The notes: generated by a model not told the origin, from the letters alone. A stretch of DNA of 11,755 nt from Faecalicatena sp. (GCA_009774255.1 VSNK01000186.1:1-11755); one strand, 5' to 3'. Positions 1 through 7,476 are shown, numbered from the stretch's first letter. A program made the numbers and translations.

Positions 1-211
1 ATATAGAGTATGATTAAAATCAATAAATCGAAAAAAATTCTGTTTATAAAATAAAAAATAAATAAAAAATGAAAATAAATAAAAAATATATAAATTTAAA
101 ATGATTATACCGATAAATTTCAATTATTATGAAATAAAAAACGAGCGATAAACTCTAAATTGTTTCAAAAAAACTAAAAAAATTAAATAAATAAAGAAAC
201 AGGTGGAAAGT
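1..211 (+). promoter_or_regulatory. AT-rich leader upstream of the GH2 gene
   Basis: This stretch is almost entirely A and T and has no credible ORF, in sharp contrast to the near 50% GC gene that follows. A weak promoter candidate is TTGTTT at 160-165 and TAAATA at 184-189 with an 18-nt spacer. A small inverted repeat, ATTTCA at 117-122 and TGAAAT at 130-135, could be an operator, but in such AT-rich DNA it may be chance. The AGGTGG at 201-206 is the ribosome binding site of the next gene. No operator of a named regulator was recognised. Confidence 0.3.
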
Positions 212-1990
212 ATGAGAAATGAATATCCACGCCCGGACTTTGTACGGGAAGAGTGGCAGAGCCTAAACGGAAAATGGGATTTTTATGAAGGACGCAGGGC
301 CGAGAAGCTGCACATTGAGGTGCCGTTTGTTCCACAGAGCAGACTGAGCGGAATCGGCAGGAACCTGGAATCGGATAAGCTCCTGTATGAAAGACATTTT
401 ACCGTTCCGAAAGAGTGGGCCCAAAAACGGATCATGCTGCACTTCGGAGCTGTAGATTACCGCTGCAGCGTATGGGTAAACGGACAGTGCGCGGGCATGC
501 ATCAGGGCGGGCAGACACCATTTGCATTTGACATCACAGAATTTTTAAATGGCTCGGAAGAGCATCTGCGGGTAGCTGTCGTAGATCCTCTGACAGACGA
601 GAGTATCCCCCGGGGGAAGCAGTACTGGAAAGAGAAAGGTCAGTTCATCTGGTACACCCAGTCCAGCGGCATCTGGCAGTCGGTCTGGATGGAACCTGTA
701 GACAGCGCGCACATAGAGTGGATGCATTTTACACCGGATATTGATAAGGGAACGGTTGAGATTACCTATGAGGTATCTGCCGATACGCCGGAAGCTTATC
801 AGATGGAGTTGGATATCCGCTTCCAGGGCGGCAGCGTGTACGAAGGGATTACCGAAGAAACAGGCAGACGGGGAAAGATCATCGCAGATATATTTCGAAA
901 CAGGGCATTGAGCGGCTCGTTCCATTTTACCGGCCGGTACTGGTCACCGGAGCATCCGTATTTATTTGATGTTACGGCAAAGCTTATGGACGGAGAATGC
1001 TGCCATGACAGGATCGAGACCTATTTCGGAATGCGGAAGATCCATATTCAGGACGGAAAGGTATTCCTGAATAACCAGCCTTATTATCAGAAGCTGCTTC
1101 TGGATCAGGGCTACTGGAAGGACGGCCTGATGACCGCGCCGGCGGAAGAGGACTATGCGGAGGATATCCGCAGGGCAAAGGCCATGGGATTTAACGGCTG
1201 CCGGAAGCATGAAAAGGTAGAAGATCCAATATTCCTGTACTGGGCGGATAAGCTGGGATTCCTTGTGTGGGAAAGCATGGCCAGCTTCTGGAGCTTCACA
1301 CCCCAGGGAGGAACGGCATTTGCGGAGGAATGGGGGCAGGTGATTCGGAGGGATTACAATCATCCCTGCATCGTGCTCTGGAATATGATGAATGAAAGCT
1401 GGGGAGTTCCCCGGATTTACGATAACAGACAGCAGCAGCATTTCGCGAGGGCCATGTACCATCTGGCACGGGGGCTGGACGATACGAGGCTGGTGATCGC
1501 CAACGACGGCTGGGAAATGACGGAAAATGATATCTGCGCATTCCACACCTACAAGCACGGAGAACCTGGAGACACCCGGCAGCAGGAATGTTTCCGCTTA
1601 GGAATCCGAAGCCTGGAGGGGCTGGCAAAGCTGGTGGAAAGGGCTTTGTTCGCCGAAGGATTTTCCTACGAAGGGCAGCCGATTATGCTTACCGAGATCG
1701 GAGGCATTGCCATCAATACCCGGCCGGCCGGAGAAGAAGCGGACGATGAGAGCTGGGGATATACGGGGGCTGATGATGCGGAGGCATTTTTGAAAATATA
1801 TGAAAAGCTCATCGGTGATATTTATGATTCGGATTTGATCTGTGGTTTCTGCTATACGCAGCTCACAGACATTGAACAGGAACAGAACGGCCTTCTGGAT
1901 GAAATGCATCTGTATAAGGTGGATGCGGCGGTAATCAAAAGGATCAATGACAGAAAAGCAAGTACCGGTTCATTTTCCACGGTGGATTAA
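212..1990 (+). CDS. glycoside hydrolase family 2 protein (beta-glycosidase)
   Basis: A 592-residue retaining beta-glycosidase, predicted cytoplasmic because no signal peptide is visible. The N-terminal jelly-roll sugar-binding domain (about 1-165) has the family pattern REEWQSLNGKWDF and the block HFGAVDYRCSVWVNG. An Ig-like domain follows (about 166-275), then a TIM barrel. The acid/base is probably E395 in WNMMNESWG and the nucleophile E495 in IMLTEIGG. The C-terminus has the GFCYTQLTDIEQEQNGLL block of short GH2 enzymes. The length fits the roughly 590-residue family and is far below LacZ. The Asn-x-Lys motif of beta-glucuronidases was not seen, so the sugar specificity is open. The ATG at 212 is preferred over the in-frame GTG at 203 because AGGTGG at 201-206 sits 5 nt before it and overlaps the GTG. 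It is the first gene of the uptake locus; the next begins 106 nt later. Confidence 0.9.
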   Translation: MRNEYPRPDFVREEWQSLNGKWDFYEGRRAEKLHIEVPFVPQSRLSGIGRNLESDKLLYERHFTVPKEWAQKRIMLHFGAVDYRCSVWVNGQCAGMHQGGQTPFAFDITEFLNGSEEHLRVAVVDPLTDESIPRGKQYWKEKGQFIWYTQSSGIWQSVWMEPVDSAHIEWMHFTPDIDKGTVEITYEVSADTPEAYQMELDIRFQGGSVYEGITEETGRRGKIIADIFRNRALSGSFHFTGRYWSPEHPYLFDVTAKLMDGECCHDRIETYFGMRKIHIQDGKVFLNNQPYYQKLLLDQGYWKDGLMTAPAEEDYAEDIRRAKAMGFNGCRKHEKVEDPIFLYWADKLGFLVWESMASFWSFTPQGGTAFAEEWGQVIRRDYNHPCIVLWNMMNESWGVPRIYDNRQQQHFARAMYHLARGLDDTRLVIANDGWEMTENDICAFHTYKHGEPGDTRQQECFRLGIRSLEGLAKLVERALFAEGFSYEGQPIMLTEIGGIAINTRPAGEEADDESWGYTGADDAEAFLKIYEKLIGDIYDSDLICGFCYTQLTDIEQEQNGLLDEMHLYKVDAAVIKRINDRKASTGSFSTVD

Positions 1991-2032
1991 AGAAAAAAAC
2001 GACGGTGGGGAAATGTCCGATAGAAAGGGTGC

Positions 2033-2060
2033 CTGGAAAAGAGAAACAAGAAGTTATAAT
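2033..2060 (+). promoter_or_regulatory. possible internal promoter before the phosphohydrolase gene
   Basis: A perfect TATAAT lies at 2055-2060 in the gap between the GH2 and phosphohydrolase genes. The best -35 at a 16-nt spacing is CTGGAA (2033-2038), which is poor. Transcription from here would allow expression independent of the GH2 gene, but read-through from upstream is equally possible. Confidence 0.25.
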
Positions 2061-2096
2061 TAGAGAAATACACATTATAAAAGGGAGGGGATGCTT

Positions 2097-2915
2097 ATGA
2101 GGAAGACGATATTTGTATTGCTGGACGCCTGCCAGTACGAGGCCGGAACCAGAAATCTGGGTTATCTGGAACACCTGATCGATTATGGAAAAGGTGCGAA
2201 GTATAAGGTTCGGGGCGAATTGCCGTCCTTATCCAGGCCGATGTACGCTACGCTGCTGACAGGGGTTCCGGTCTGTGTGCACGGTATTGCCGCGAATGAG
2301 ACGGTCCGGACTCTCCAGTGCGAGAACCTGTTTTCCATGTGTAAGGCAGAAGGAGGCACTACGGCCGCTGCGGCCTATCTGTGGGTCAGCGAGTTGTACA
2401 ATCAAGCGCCGTTTCGGCCGGAGAAGGATCGGTTCCAGATCCATTCGGGAGGCATGATCGACGCAGGAATCTATTATTGGGAGGATGAATATCCGGATTC
2501 TCATCTTTTCGCGGATGGGGAATACTTAAGAAAACGGTTTGATCCGGATTTCATCATGTATCATTCCATGGGAATCGATACCCAGGGACATCAAAAGGGC
2601 GCAGGCAGCAGAGAGTACGAGGGAGCAATCGGAAATGTGGATCACATTCTTTCCCTGCTGCTGGCAGACTGGATGAAGGAAGGATACCAGATCGTGATCA
2701 CCGCGGACCATGGAATGAATACGCTTGGGCTCCACGGCGGCACCGACCCGGAACAGAGAGATACGCCGCTTTACATTATCAGCGATACGGTCAGAACCGG
2801 AAGATTTGAGAGCGATTATATCTCAGAATTAAATGTGGCGCCGCTGCTGTGCCGTCTGCTGGGTATCCCGGCTTCAAAGGAAATGATCAGTCTGGAGGAG
2901 ATCGCTCTGGCATAA
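2097..2915 (+). CDS. alkaline phosphatase superfamily phosphohydrolase (nucleotide pyrophosphatase/phosphodiesterase-like)
   Basis: A 272-residue metal-dependent phosphoester hydrolase of the alkaline phosphatase superfamily, closest to the type I phosphodiesterase/nucleotide pyrophosphatase branch. The two-metal site can be traced: D10 in FVLLDAC, a probable nucleophile S46 in LPSLSRPMY, D161 and H165 in GIDTQGH, D204 and H205 in TADHGM, and H213 in LHGG. No signal peptide is visible, so it probably acts in the cytoplasm on an imported ester. At 272 residues it is compact for the superfamily, with little cap domain. The ATG at 2097 is chosen because GGAGG at 2084-2088 lies 8 nt upstream; the ATG at 2091 is too close to it. 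Its place between a glycosidase and an ABC importer suggests that it cleaves a phosphoester bond in the same substrate. The exact substrate (phosphodiester, phosphonoacetate-like or nucleotide) is unknown. Confidence 0.82.
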   Translation: MRKTIFVLLDACQYEAGTRNLGYLEHLIDYGKGAKYKVRGELPSLSRPMYATLLTGVPVCVHGIAANETVRTLQCENLFSMCKAEGGTTAAAAYLWVSELYNQAPFRPEKDRFQIHSGGMIDAGIYYWEDEYPDSHLFADGEYLRKRFDPDFIMYHSMGIDTQGHQKGAGSREYEGAIGNVDHILSLLLADWMKEGYQIVITADHGMNTLGLHGGTDPEQRDTPLYIISDTVRTGRFESDYISELNVAPLLCRLLGIPASKEMISLEEIALA

Positions 2916-3041
2916 AGCCGGGGAAATGGTGGGCCTGCAAAAGCCGTCTGGCATAGGCAAAGAAAAGTCAGGAAAAACAGGCGGAATGGATTTCGCTTGA
3001 AATAGAAACAAGTTTACAACAAGATTCATAAGGAGGAAACT

Positions 3042-4202
3042 ATGAAGAAGAGAGCAAGATTATTAAGCGTTTTATTGGCATCAGCGATGACTGCATCCCT
3101 GCTGGCAGGCTGCGGAGGCGGCGATGATAAAAAGGGCGGTGAACCAATGCCGGAGGTTGAGGTAGATCCGGACGCGAAAGTGGAACTGAACGGAGAGGAA
3201 ATGTCCTTAAGCGACCTGGTTAAAAACGCGCAGTCCGAGGGAGAAGTGCAGTCCGTAGGCATGCCCGATGACTGGGCAAACTGGAAAGGCTCCTGGGAAG
3301 GAATCAACACGACATACGGTCTGTCCCACGGGGATGTGGATATGACATCCGCGGAAGAACTGTCCCAGTTCGCTGCAGAAAAAGACGATCCTACAAAGGA
3401 TATGGGAGATATCGGCCTTTCCATGACGCCGGAGGCAATCAAACAGGATGTCATCGGCTCTTTTAAGGCATCAACCTGGGATCAGTTCCCGGATTGGGCA
3501 AAGGATCCCAATGGGCTTTGGGTGATGACTTACACCGGTTCTATTTCATTTATCGCAAATACGGAATCTACCGGAGGAACGTGTCCGTCTTCCTGGGAGG
3601 AAGTGAAAAAGGGCGACTACCTTGTATCCGTAGGAAATGTTCTCGGCGGCGCGGCGTCACAGGTAGCGGTTCTGTCCTGCGCGATCGCGAACGGCGGTGA
3701 CATCGATGATGTGCAGCCTGGTATTGATTATTTCAAAGATCTGGCAGAGGCCGGAAGACTGGATACGGGTGATACCACATCCGCAAGACTTGCAAGCGGC
3801 GAGATGGTATGCTGCGTAGGAAACTATGATTACTCCGTGCTGTCATGGCGTGACAATATCGTGGCTGAAAATCCGGATATGAAGCTGGATATCACGATTC
3901 CATCTGACGGTTCCGTGACGAACGGATATGCGCAGATCATCAACAAATATGCTCCTCATGCAAATGCGGCAGGACTTGCGATCGAATATCTATGCAGCGA
4001 TGAAGGCGCCATCGACCGGGCAAAAGGTTATGCAAGACCTACCAAAGAAGGCGTGGAGCTCCCGGCTGACGTAGCGGAAAAACTGCTCAGCGATGATTTG
4101 TATACGAACTGCACCAACATTTCCGATGTGGAAGGGCTCAATGACGCATGCGCGAAGATCGCGGAGCTGTGGGAAAAGGAAGTGCTTCCGCTCGTTCAGT
4201 AG
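3042..4202 (+). CDS. ABC transporter substrate-binding lipoprotein
   Basis: A 386-residue extracellular solute-binding protein tethered to the membrane. The N-terminus has a basic start, a hydrophobic stretch and the lipobox LLAGC with the lipidated cysteine at residue 24, followed by a Gly/Asp/Lys linker. The mature part resembles the type 2 binding-protein class that serves ferric iron, polyamines, thiamine and 2-aminoethylphosphonate (blocks SEGEVQSVGMPDDWANW and DPNGLWVMTYTG). The ATG is 5 nt after AAGGAGG (3030-3036), the strongest ribosome binding site in the cluster, as fits a binding protein needed in excess. The upstream 126 nt has only a weak promoter-like TTGAAA near 2998. The next gene begins 184 nt later behind a structured region that could lower downstream expression. 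The ligand cannot be assigned from sequence; the neighbours favour an organophosphate. Confidence 0.87.
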   Translation: MKKRARLLSVLLASAMTASLLAGCGGGDDKKGGEPMPEVEVDPDAKVELNGEEMSLSDLVKNAQSEGEVQSVGMPDDWANWKGSWEGINTTYGLSHGDVDMTSAEELSQFAAEKDDPTKDMGDIGLSMTPEAIKQDVIGSFKASTWDQFPDWAKDPNGLWVMTYTGSISFIANTESTGGTCPSSWEEVKKGDYLVSVGNVLGGAASQVAVLSCAIANGGDIDDVQPGIDYFKDLAEAGRLDTGDTTSARLASGEMVCCVGNYDYSVLSWRDNIVAENPDMKLDITIPSDGSVTNGYAQIINKYAPHANAAGLAIEYLCSDEGAIDRAKGYARPTKEGVELPADVAEKLLSDDLYTNCTNISDVEGLNDACAKIAELWEKEVLPLVQ

Positions 4203-4218
4203 GTTATATTGGGCGCCG

Positions 4219-4240
4219 GATTTCACCGGCCGTGAGTATA
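4219..4240 (+). repeat. 22-nt intergenic element, copy 1
   Basis: This segment, with core GGCCGTGAGTATA at 4228-4240, recurs at 7390-7411 with 20 of 22 positions identical; the two differences are CC versus TT at positions 8-9. Both copies lie in long untranslated gaps just upstream of transporter genes of the same locus. Copy 1 overlaps a small hairpin (GCCGG 4215-4219 with CCGGC 4226-4230) that copy 2 does not keep, so the conserved part is sequence rather than that hairpin. Confidence 0.6.
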
Positions 4241-4256
4241 TAAAATGACATTTTCA

Positions 4257-4366
4257 ATCAGGCATGGCTTGGCCTGAAAACCTGATAACTTTATACCAAG
4301 CAAGAGAGTCCGGGAGGCGGATGGCGCCGAAGGCAATGTCTGTCTCACCAGGCTCCGGACTCTTTT
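4257..4366 (+). ncRNA. candidate structured cis-regulatory RNA (pseudoknot plus terminator-like hairpin)
   Basis: Two interleaved 6-bp pairings can be drawn: ATCAGG (4257-4262) with CCTGAT (4281-4286), and GCTTGG (4267-4272) with CCAAGC (4296-4301). This is the order of an H-type pseudoknot with loops of 4, 8 and 9 nt. A competing hairpin is CAGGC (4259-4263) with GCCTG (4272-4276). Immediately downstream is a 9-bp terminator-like stem. The first permease starts 20 nt after the element. The arrangement resembles a riboswitch or attenuator controlling the permease and ATPase genes. It does not match a class I can name with confidence, though parts recall a glycine aptamer. Confidence 0.45.
4305..4366 (+). 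terminator. attenuator-like hairpin between binding protein and permease genes
   Basis: AGAGTCCGG (4305-4313) pairs perfectly with CCGGACTCT (4355-4363), followed by a short T tract ending at 4366. The 41-nt loop is long for a plain intrinsic terminator and holds a GCCGAAGGC mini-hairpin (4327-4334 region). It may act as a partial terminator that makes the binding protein more abundant than the membrane subunits, or as the expression platform of the upstream structure. Confidence 0.5.
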
Positions 4367-4386
4367 GTATAGATGGAGAACTGTAT

Positions 4387-5241
4387 ATGAAAACAAAATA
4401 TAAGATCAAAAATCTGTGGACGATGGTTCCGCTGCTGATCCTGGCCGTACTGTTCATCTTTCTGCCGATCTTGAGTATGATCAGGCAAAGCTTTACGATG
4501 CCGGAGGTCGGAACCTTTACTTTAAACAATTATAAAACGATATTTACGGACTCTGTTTACAGGGTTGCGACAGAAAACAGTTTATACTTATCATTTCTTT
4601 CTACGATTATTGGATTGATTATATCTTTCTTAATTGCGTATTCAGTAAATGAACTGGGACAAAAAGGCCAGGGACGTATCTTATCTCTGCTGAATATGGT
4701 GTCAAACTTCGCAGGTCTGCCATTATATTTTTCCTTTGTTGTTATATTAGGTAATACCGGAATTTTTGTGCTGGCACTCAAAGCCATCGGAATCGAACTG
4801 GCGACCGTGTTCAAGCTGTACTCCATGCAGGGGCTTATGCTGATGTTCATATACTTCCAGCTCCCTCTGGGCAGCCTGATGCTGGTACCGGCGTTCCAGG
4901 CGATCCAGCCGGCGTGGAAGGAAGCCGCGGAGCTGATGGAAGCTTCCTCCTTCAAATTCTGGACGAAGATCGGGATTCCTGTTATGCTTCCCAGTCTTCT
5001 GGATACTTTTGCATTGTTATTCGCCAACGCGATCACCGCATATGCGACCGTTCTTTTGCTGGTAACAACCAGTATCCCGCTGCTTCCGGTCAAGATCACC
5101 ACCATGTTCACCGGAGAAATGACTCCTCAGCGGGAAATGGGTTCGACGCTGGCGATCTGGATGATCGTGATCATGCTGGCCGTGATCTGTGTATGTAATC
5201 TGTTGAAAAAACTGTTGTATAAAGGAGGGAGCGGATCATGA
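4387..5241 (+). CDS. ABC transporter permease (first membrane subunit)
   Basis: A 284-residue integral membrane protein of the BPD-type ABC permease family with about six hydrophobic segments. The cytoplasmic coupling loop that contacts the ATPase is recognisable at residues 179-202 (EAAELMEASSFKFWTKIGIP), but the usual glycine seven residues into this motif is Glu185. The start is placed at the ATG at 4387, with GGAGAA at 4375-4380 six nt upstream. The reading frame stays open back to 4264, but that 41-residue extension runs through the structured region, lacks hydrophobic character and has no good ribosome binding site. The gene overlaps the next permease by 4 nt (ATGA), so the two are translationally coupled and should form a heterodimeric channel. 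Confidence 0.88.
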   Translation: MKTKYKIKNLWTMVPLLILAVLFIFLPILSMIRQSFTMPEVGTFTLNNYKTIFTDSVYRVATENSLYLSFLSTIIGLIISFLIAYSVNELGQKGQGRILSLLNMVSNFAGLPLYFSFVVILGNTGIFVLALKAIGIELATVFKLYSMQGLMLMFIYFQLPLGSLMLVPAFQAIQPAWKEAAELMEASSFKFWTKIGIPVMLPSLLDTFALLFANAITAYATVLLLVTTSIPLLPVKITTMFTGEMTPQREMGSTLAIWMIVIMLAVICVCNLLKKLLYKGGSGS

Positions 5242-6020
5242 GACGTAAGAAAACATTCCCTTATGTGGTGCTGACACTGACGAGTATCTTTTTGCTGATT
5301 CCTTTTATCGCGACATTGATTTATTCCTTTACGGTCGGCTGGACGAAGCTTCTGCCGTCAGGCTGGACCTTAAAATACTGGGGACAGGCATTTACGGAGC
5401 CGGAGCTGTGGCCTGCGATTCTGCGAGGTGTACTGATCAGTATCCCGCCGATTATCATCTGTAATGTGGTCGTGATCTTGGCTTTGTACACATCGGTGGT
5501 GTATTATCCGAAGCTGGAAAAATACATTCAGGCCATCTGTATGGTGCCGAATTCCTTAAAAGGCGTGATTATTGCCATCCCGGTGCTGGCTCTTTATGCA
5601 GGAACACCGACGATTTTTTCTAACAGAATGGTCATGCTGGTGTGCATTTATAGTATCTCGATCCTGCCCTTTGTGTACCAGGGAATCAGGAACAACCTGC
5701 ACGGTATCAACGTGACACAGCTTCTGGAAGCGGCCGAGATTCTTGGGGCGGGCAAGCTGTATGCCTTTGTCCGTATCGTATTGCCGAGCATGCTATCAGG
5801 GATTCTGGTTTCGTCGCTGCTGGCATTGTCCACCGTATTCGGTGATTTTGCGATCATCAAGATTATCGCAGGAAATAAATACGAAACCGTGCAGATGCTC
5901 TTATACAACAGCCGTCTGATCGTGCTTCAGTACCAGTGCGTGATCGTAATTATAATGTTTACGGCAACATTGATTATTTCGCAGACTGTCTTTAAGTTTC
6001 AGAACAGGAAAAAGGGTTAG
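5238..6020 (+). CDS. ABC transporter permease (second membrane subunit)
   Basis: A 260-residue BPD-type permease with about six membrane segments, partner of the preceding permease. Its coupling loop is canonical: E164-A-A followed by G170 in EAAEILGAGKLYAFVRIVLP. The start ATG overlaps the upstream stop codon, and AGGAGGG at 5222-5228 serves as ribosome binding site within the end of the upstream gene. The ATPase gene starts 10 nt after its stop, so permeases and ATPase form one tight operon. It belongs to the same importer class as the binding protein (polyamine/ferric/phosphonate type). Confidence 0.88.
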   Translation: MRRKKTFPYVVLTLTSIFLLIPFIATLIYSFTVGWTKLLPSGWTLKYWGQAFTEPELWPAILRGVLISIPPIIICNVVVILALYTSVVYYPKLEKYIQAICMVPNSLKGVIIAIPVLALYAGTPTIFSNRMVMLVCIYSISILPFVYQGIRNNLHGINVTQLLEAAEILGAGKLYAFVRIVLPSMLSGILVSSLLALSTVFGDFAIIKIIAGNKYETVQMLLYNSRLIVLQYQCVIVIIMFTATLIISQTVFKFQNRKKG

Positions 6021-6030
6021 GTGAAAATAT

Positions 6031-7044
6031 ATGTCATATATAGAATTTAAAAATATTCATAAACGTTTTGGGGATGTCCATGTATTAAAGGGAATCAATC
6101 TGACGATTGAACAGGGAGAATTTGTCACGCTGCTGGGACCGTCAGGCTGTGGTAAAAGTACACTGCTTCGCTGTTTTTCCGGACTTGAGACCGTCAGCGA
6201 AGGAGAGATCTATCTGGAAGGTGTGAATATCACGGATTTTACGCCGAAGCAGAGAAAAATCGGAATGGTATTCCAGCAGTACAGTCTGTTCCCGAACATG
6301 ACGGTAAAACAGAATGTGGCTTTCGGACTTCAGATTCAGAAGAAGGAAAAGCAGTTCATCGAAGAAAAAGTAAAGGAAGTGCTGGAAATCGTCGGACTGT
6401 CAGAAAAAATCAACCAGTATCCGAGACAGCTTTCCGGCGGGCAGCAGCAGAGAGTTGCCCTTGCGCGAGCAATTGTGATGGAGCCGAAAGTATTGCTTTT
6501 GGACGAGCCGCTGAGTGCGATTGACGCGCTCCTGAGACGGAATCTGCAGATCGAGATCCGCAGGATTCAGCAGAAGCTGAAGATCACCGCGATTTTTGTT
6601 ACCCATGATCAGGAAGAGGCCATGGTGATGTCAGACACGATCCACCTCTTTAACGTGGGAAAGATCGAGCAGTCCGGTTCTCCGGAACAGATCTACGCAT
6701 ATCCGAAGACAAAGTTCGCGGCCAACTTTATCGGACATTACAACATCCTGGATGTAAAAGATATGAACAAAGTCGCTCCGGTAAAAGTCGGAAGTGAATT
6801 TGTGGCGATCCGCCCAGAAGCTATCAACATTTCGCCAAGGGACGGCGGCAAAAATACCGAGGGCGTACAGCTCAAAGGAAAGATCACCGGCGCCATGTCC
6901 CGGGGAACCACGGTTGCCTACACGGTAGACTGCGGCGGCGTGGAAGTCAACGCGGACGTCCTGTTCAGCCCCAACGGAAGAATGGGAATCGGAGACGAAG
7001 TGTATCTGCAGATTCCCAAAAAGGATATTTTGGAATTGCGATGA
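6031..7044 (+). CDS. ABC transporter ATP-binding protein (PotA/FbpC-like)
   Basis: A 337-residue ATPase that powers the importer. Visible motifs are Walker A GPSGCGKST (36-44), the Q-loop in GMVFQQYSLFP (Q82 or Q83), the signature LSGGQQQR (134-141), Walker B VLLLDEP (154-160) with catalytic E159, the D-loop SAID (162-165) and the switch H192 in VTHDQEEA. The C-terminal roughly 75 residues form a TOBE-like domain, usual for the spermidine/ferric/2-aminoethylphosphonate group. The start ATG has AGGTGA (6019-6024) six nt upstream. The last codons (DILELR) lie inside the first, degenerate unit of a 16-bp tandem repeat that continues beyond the stop codon, so the repeat may have grown from the gene's 3' end. 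Confidence 0.92.
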   Translation: MSYIEFKNIHKRFGDVHVLKGINLTIEQGEFVTLLGPSGCGKSTLLRCFSGLETVSEGEIYLEGVNITDFTPKQRKIGMVFQQYSLFPNMTVKQNVAFGLQIQKKEKQFIEEKVKEVLEIVGLSEKINQYPRQLSGGQQQRVALARAIVMEPKVLLLDEPLSAIDALLRRNLQIEIRRIQQKLKITAIFVTHDQEEAMVMSDTIHLFNVGKIEQSGSPEQIYAYPKTKFAANFIGHYNILDVKDMNKVAPVKVGSEFVAIRPEAINISPRDGGKNTEGVQLKGKITGAMSRGTTVAYTVDCGGVEVNADVLFSPNGRMGIGDEVYLQIPKKDILELR

Positions 7045-7145
7045 TATTGAAAAATTTGGAATTGAGATAATTTGAAATTAAGATAATTTGAAATTAAGAT
7101 AATTTGAAATTAAGATGATTTGTAATTGAGATAATTTGAAGTTGA
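7024..7145. repeat. 16-bp tandem repeat at the 3' end of the ATPase gene
   Basis: Three perfect copies of GATAATTTGAAATTAA run from 7066 to 7113, followed by GATGATTTGTAATTGA (7114-7129) and GATAATTTGAAGTTGA (7130-7145). A degenerate copy, GATATTTTGGAATTGC at 7024-7039, encodes the C-terminus of the ATPase, and a longer diverged unit spans 7040-7065. The array has no spacers and is not CRISPR. The unit length is not a multiple of three, and the repeats carry stops, so it is noncoding. Confidence 0.85.
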
Positions 7146-7175
7146 TTTGGAACTTAGATCATTGGAATAGCGGAA

Positions 7176-7208
7176 GCTGCCGCATATGCCGATGGTGTGC
7201 GCGGCAGC
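7176..7208. repeat. GC-rich inverted repeat downstream of the ABC operon
   Basis: GCTGCCGC (7176-7183) and GCGGCAGC (7201-7208) form a perfect 8-bp stem around a 17-nt loop. There is no T tract on either side, so it is a poor intrinsic terminator. It could be a transcript 3'-end structure, a protein binding site or part of the leader of the MFS gene. Confidence 0.45.
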
Positions 7209-7284
7209 AGAATTGAATACCTTTGACCCCCGGAAAGCGGCCGCGTGATGCGTGGTCGTTTTCCATTATACGATACGATTGATA

Positions 7285-7394
7285 TATACTGCGCGCCAGA
7301 TAAATCTGCCGTGCAGTATAACATGACGCGCACAGCAGCATGAGAAATTATGCCGCTTTGCGGCTGCAGCTGGCGTAATACCCGCGGCAGATTT
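7285..7394 (+). promoter_or_regulatory. structured leader upstream of the MFS gene
   Basis: The gap 7045-7476 has no credible gene. This part of it holds three pairings. TATACTGC (7285-7292) pairs with GCAGTATA (7313-7320). ATTATGCC (7347-7354) pairs with GGCGTAAT (7372-7379) with one G-U. AAATCTGCC (7302-7310), which lies in the loop of the first hairpin, pairs with GGCAGATTT (7386-7394). The last pairing makes a pseudoknot or an alternative fold. No convincing promoter or terminator was found, so whether this is an RNA leader or a set of operators is open. Confidence 0.35.
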
Positions 7395-7411
7395 CATTGG
7401 CCGTGAGTATA
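7390..7411 (+). repeat. 22-nt intergenic element, copy 2
   Basis: Second copy of the element at 4219-4240, sharing the exact core GGCCGTGAGTATA (7399-7411). It overlaps GGCAGATTT (7386-7394), one arm of an inverted repeat in the MFS leader. It lies 66 nt before the MFS start codon. Confidence 0.6.
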
Positions 7412-7476
7412 GAGTTGTCTGGGTACAAAGAGTTTCCGAGAACGCTCAAAGAAACAAAAATGGGAGGGTGCATGTG

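Noticed and set aside
203..211. GTG start for the GH2 gene
   Set aside because: It overlaps the only ribosome binding site (201-206); the ATG at 212 has correct spacing.
962..1558. Long - strand ORFs inside the GH2 and other genes
   Set aside because: They are shadows of well-supported + strand genes, lack recognisable domains and have no ribosome binding sites.
212..1990. Naming the GH2 gene uidA (beta-glucuronidase)
   Set aside because: The length is similar, but the glucuronate-specific Asn-x-Lys motif is not visible and the C-terminal block matches other GH2 subfamilies.
4264..4386. 41-residue N-terminal extension of the first permease
   Set aside because: It lies in the pseudoknot and terminator-like region, has no suitable ribosome binding site and is not permease-like; the ATG at 4387 has GGAGAA at 6 nt.
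7066..7145. CRISPR array
   Set aside because: The 16-bp units are directly contiguous with no spacers and there are no cas genes.
7176..7208. Rho-independent terminator of the ABC operon
   Set aside because: The stem is good but no T tract follows on either strand.
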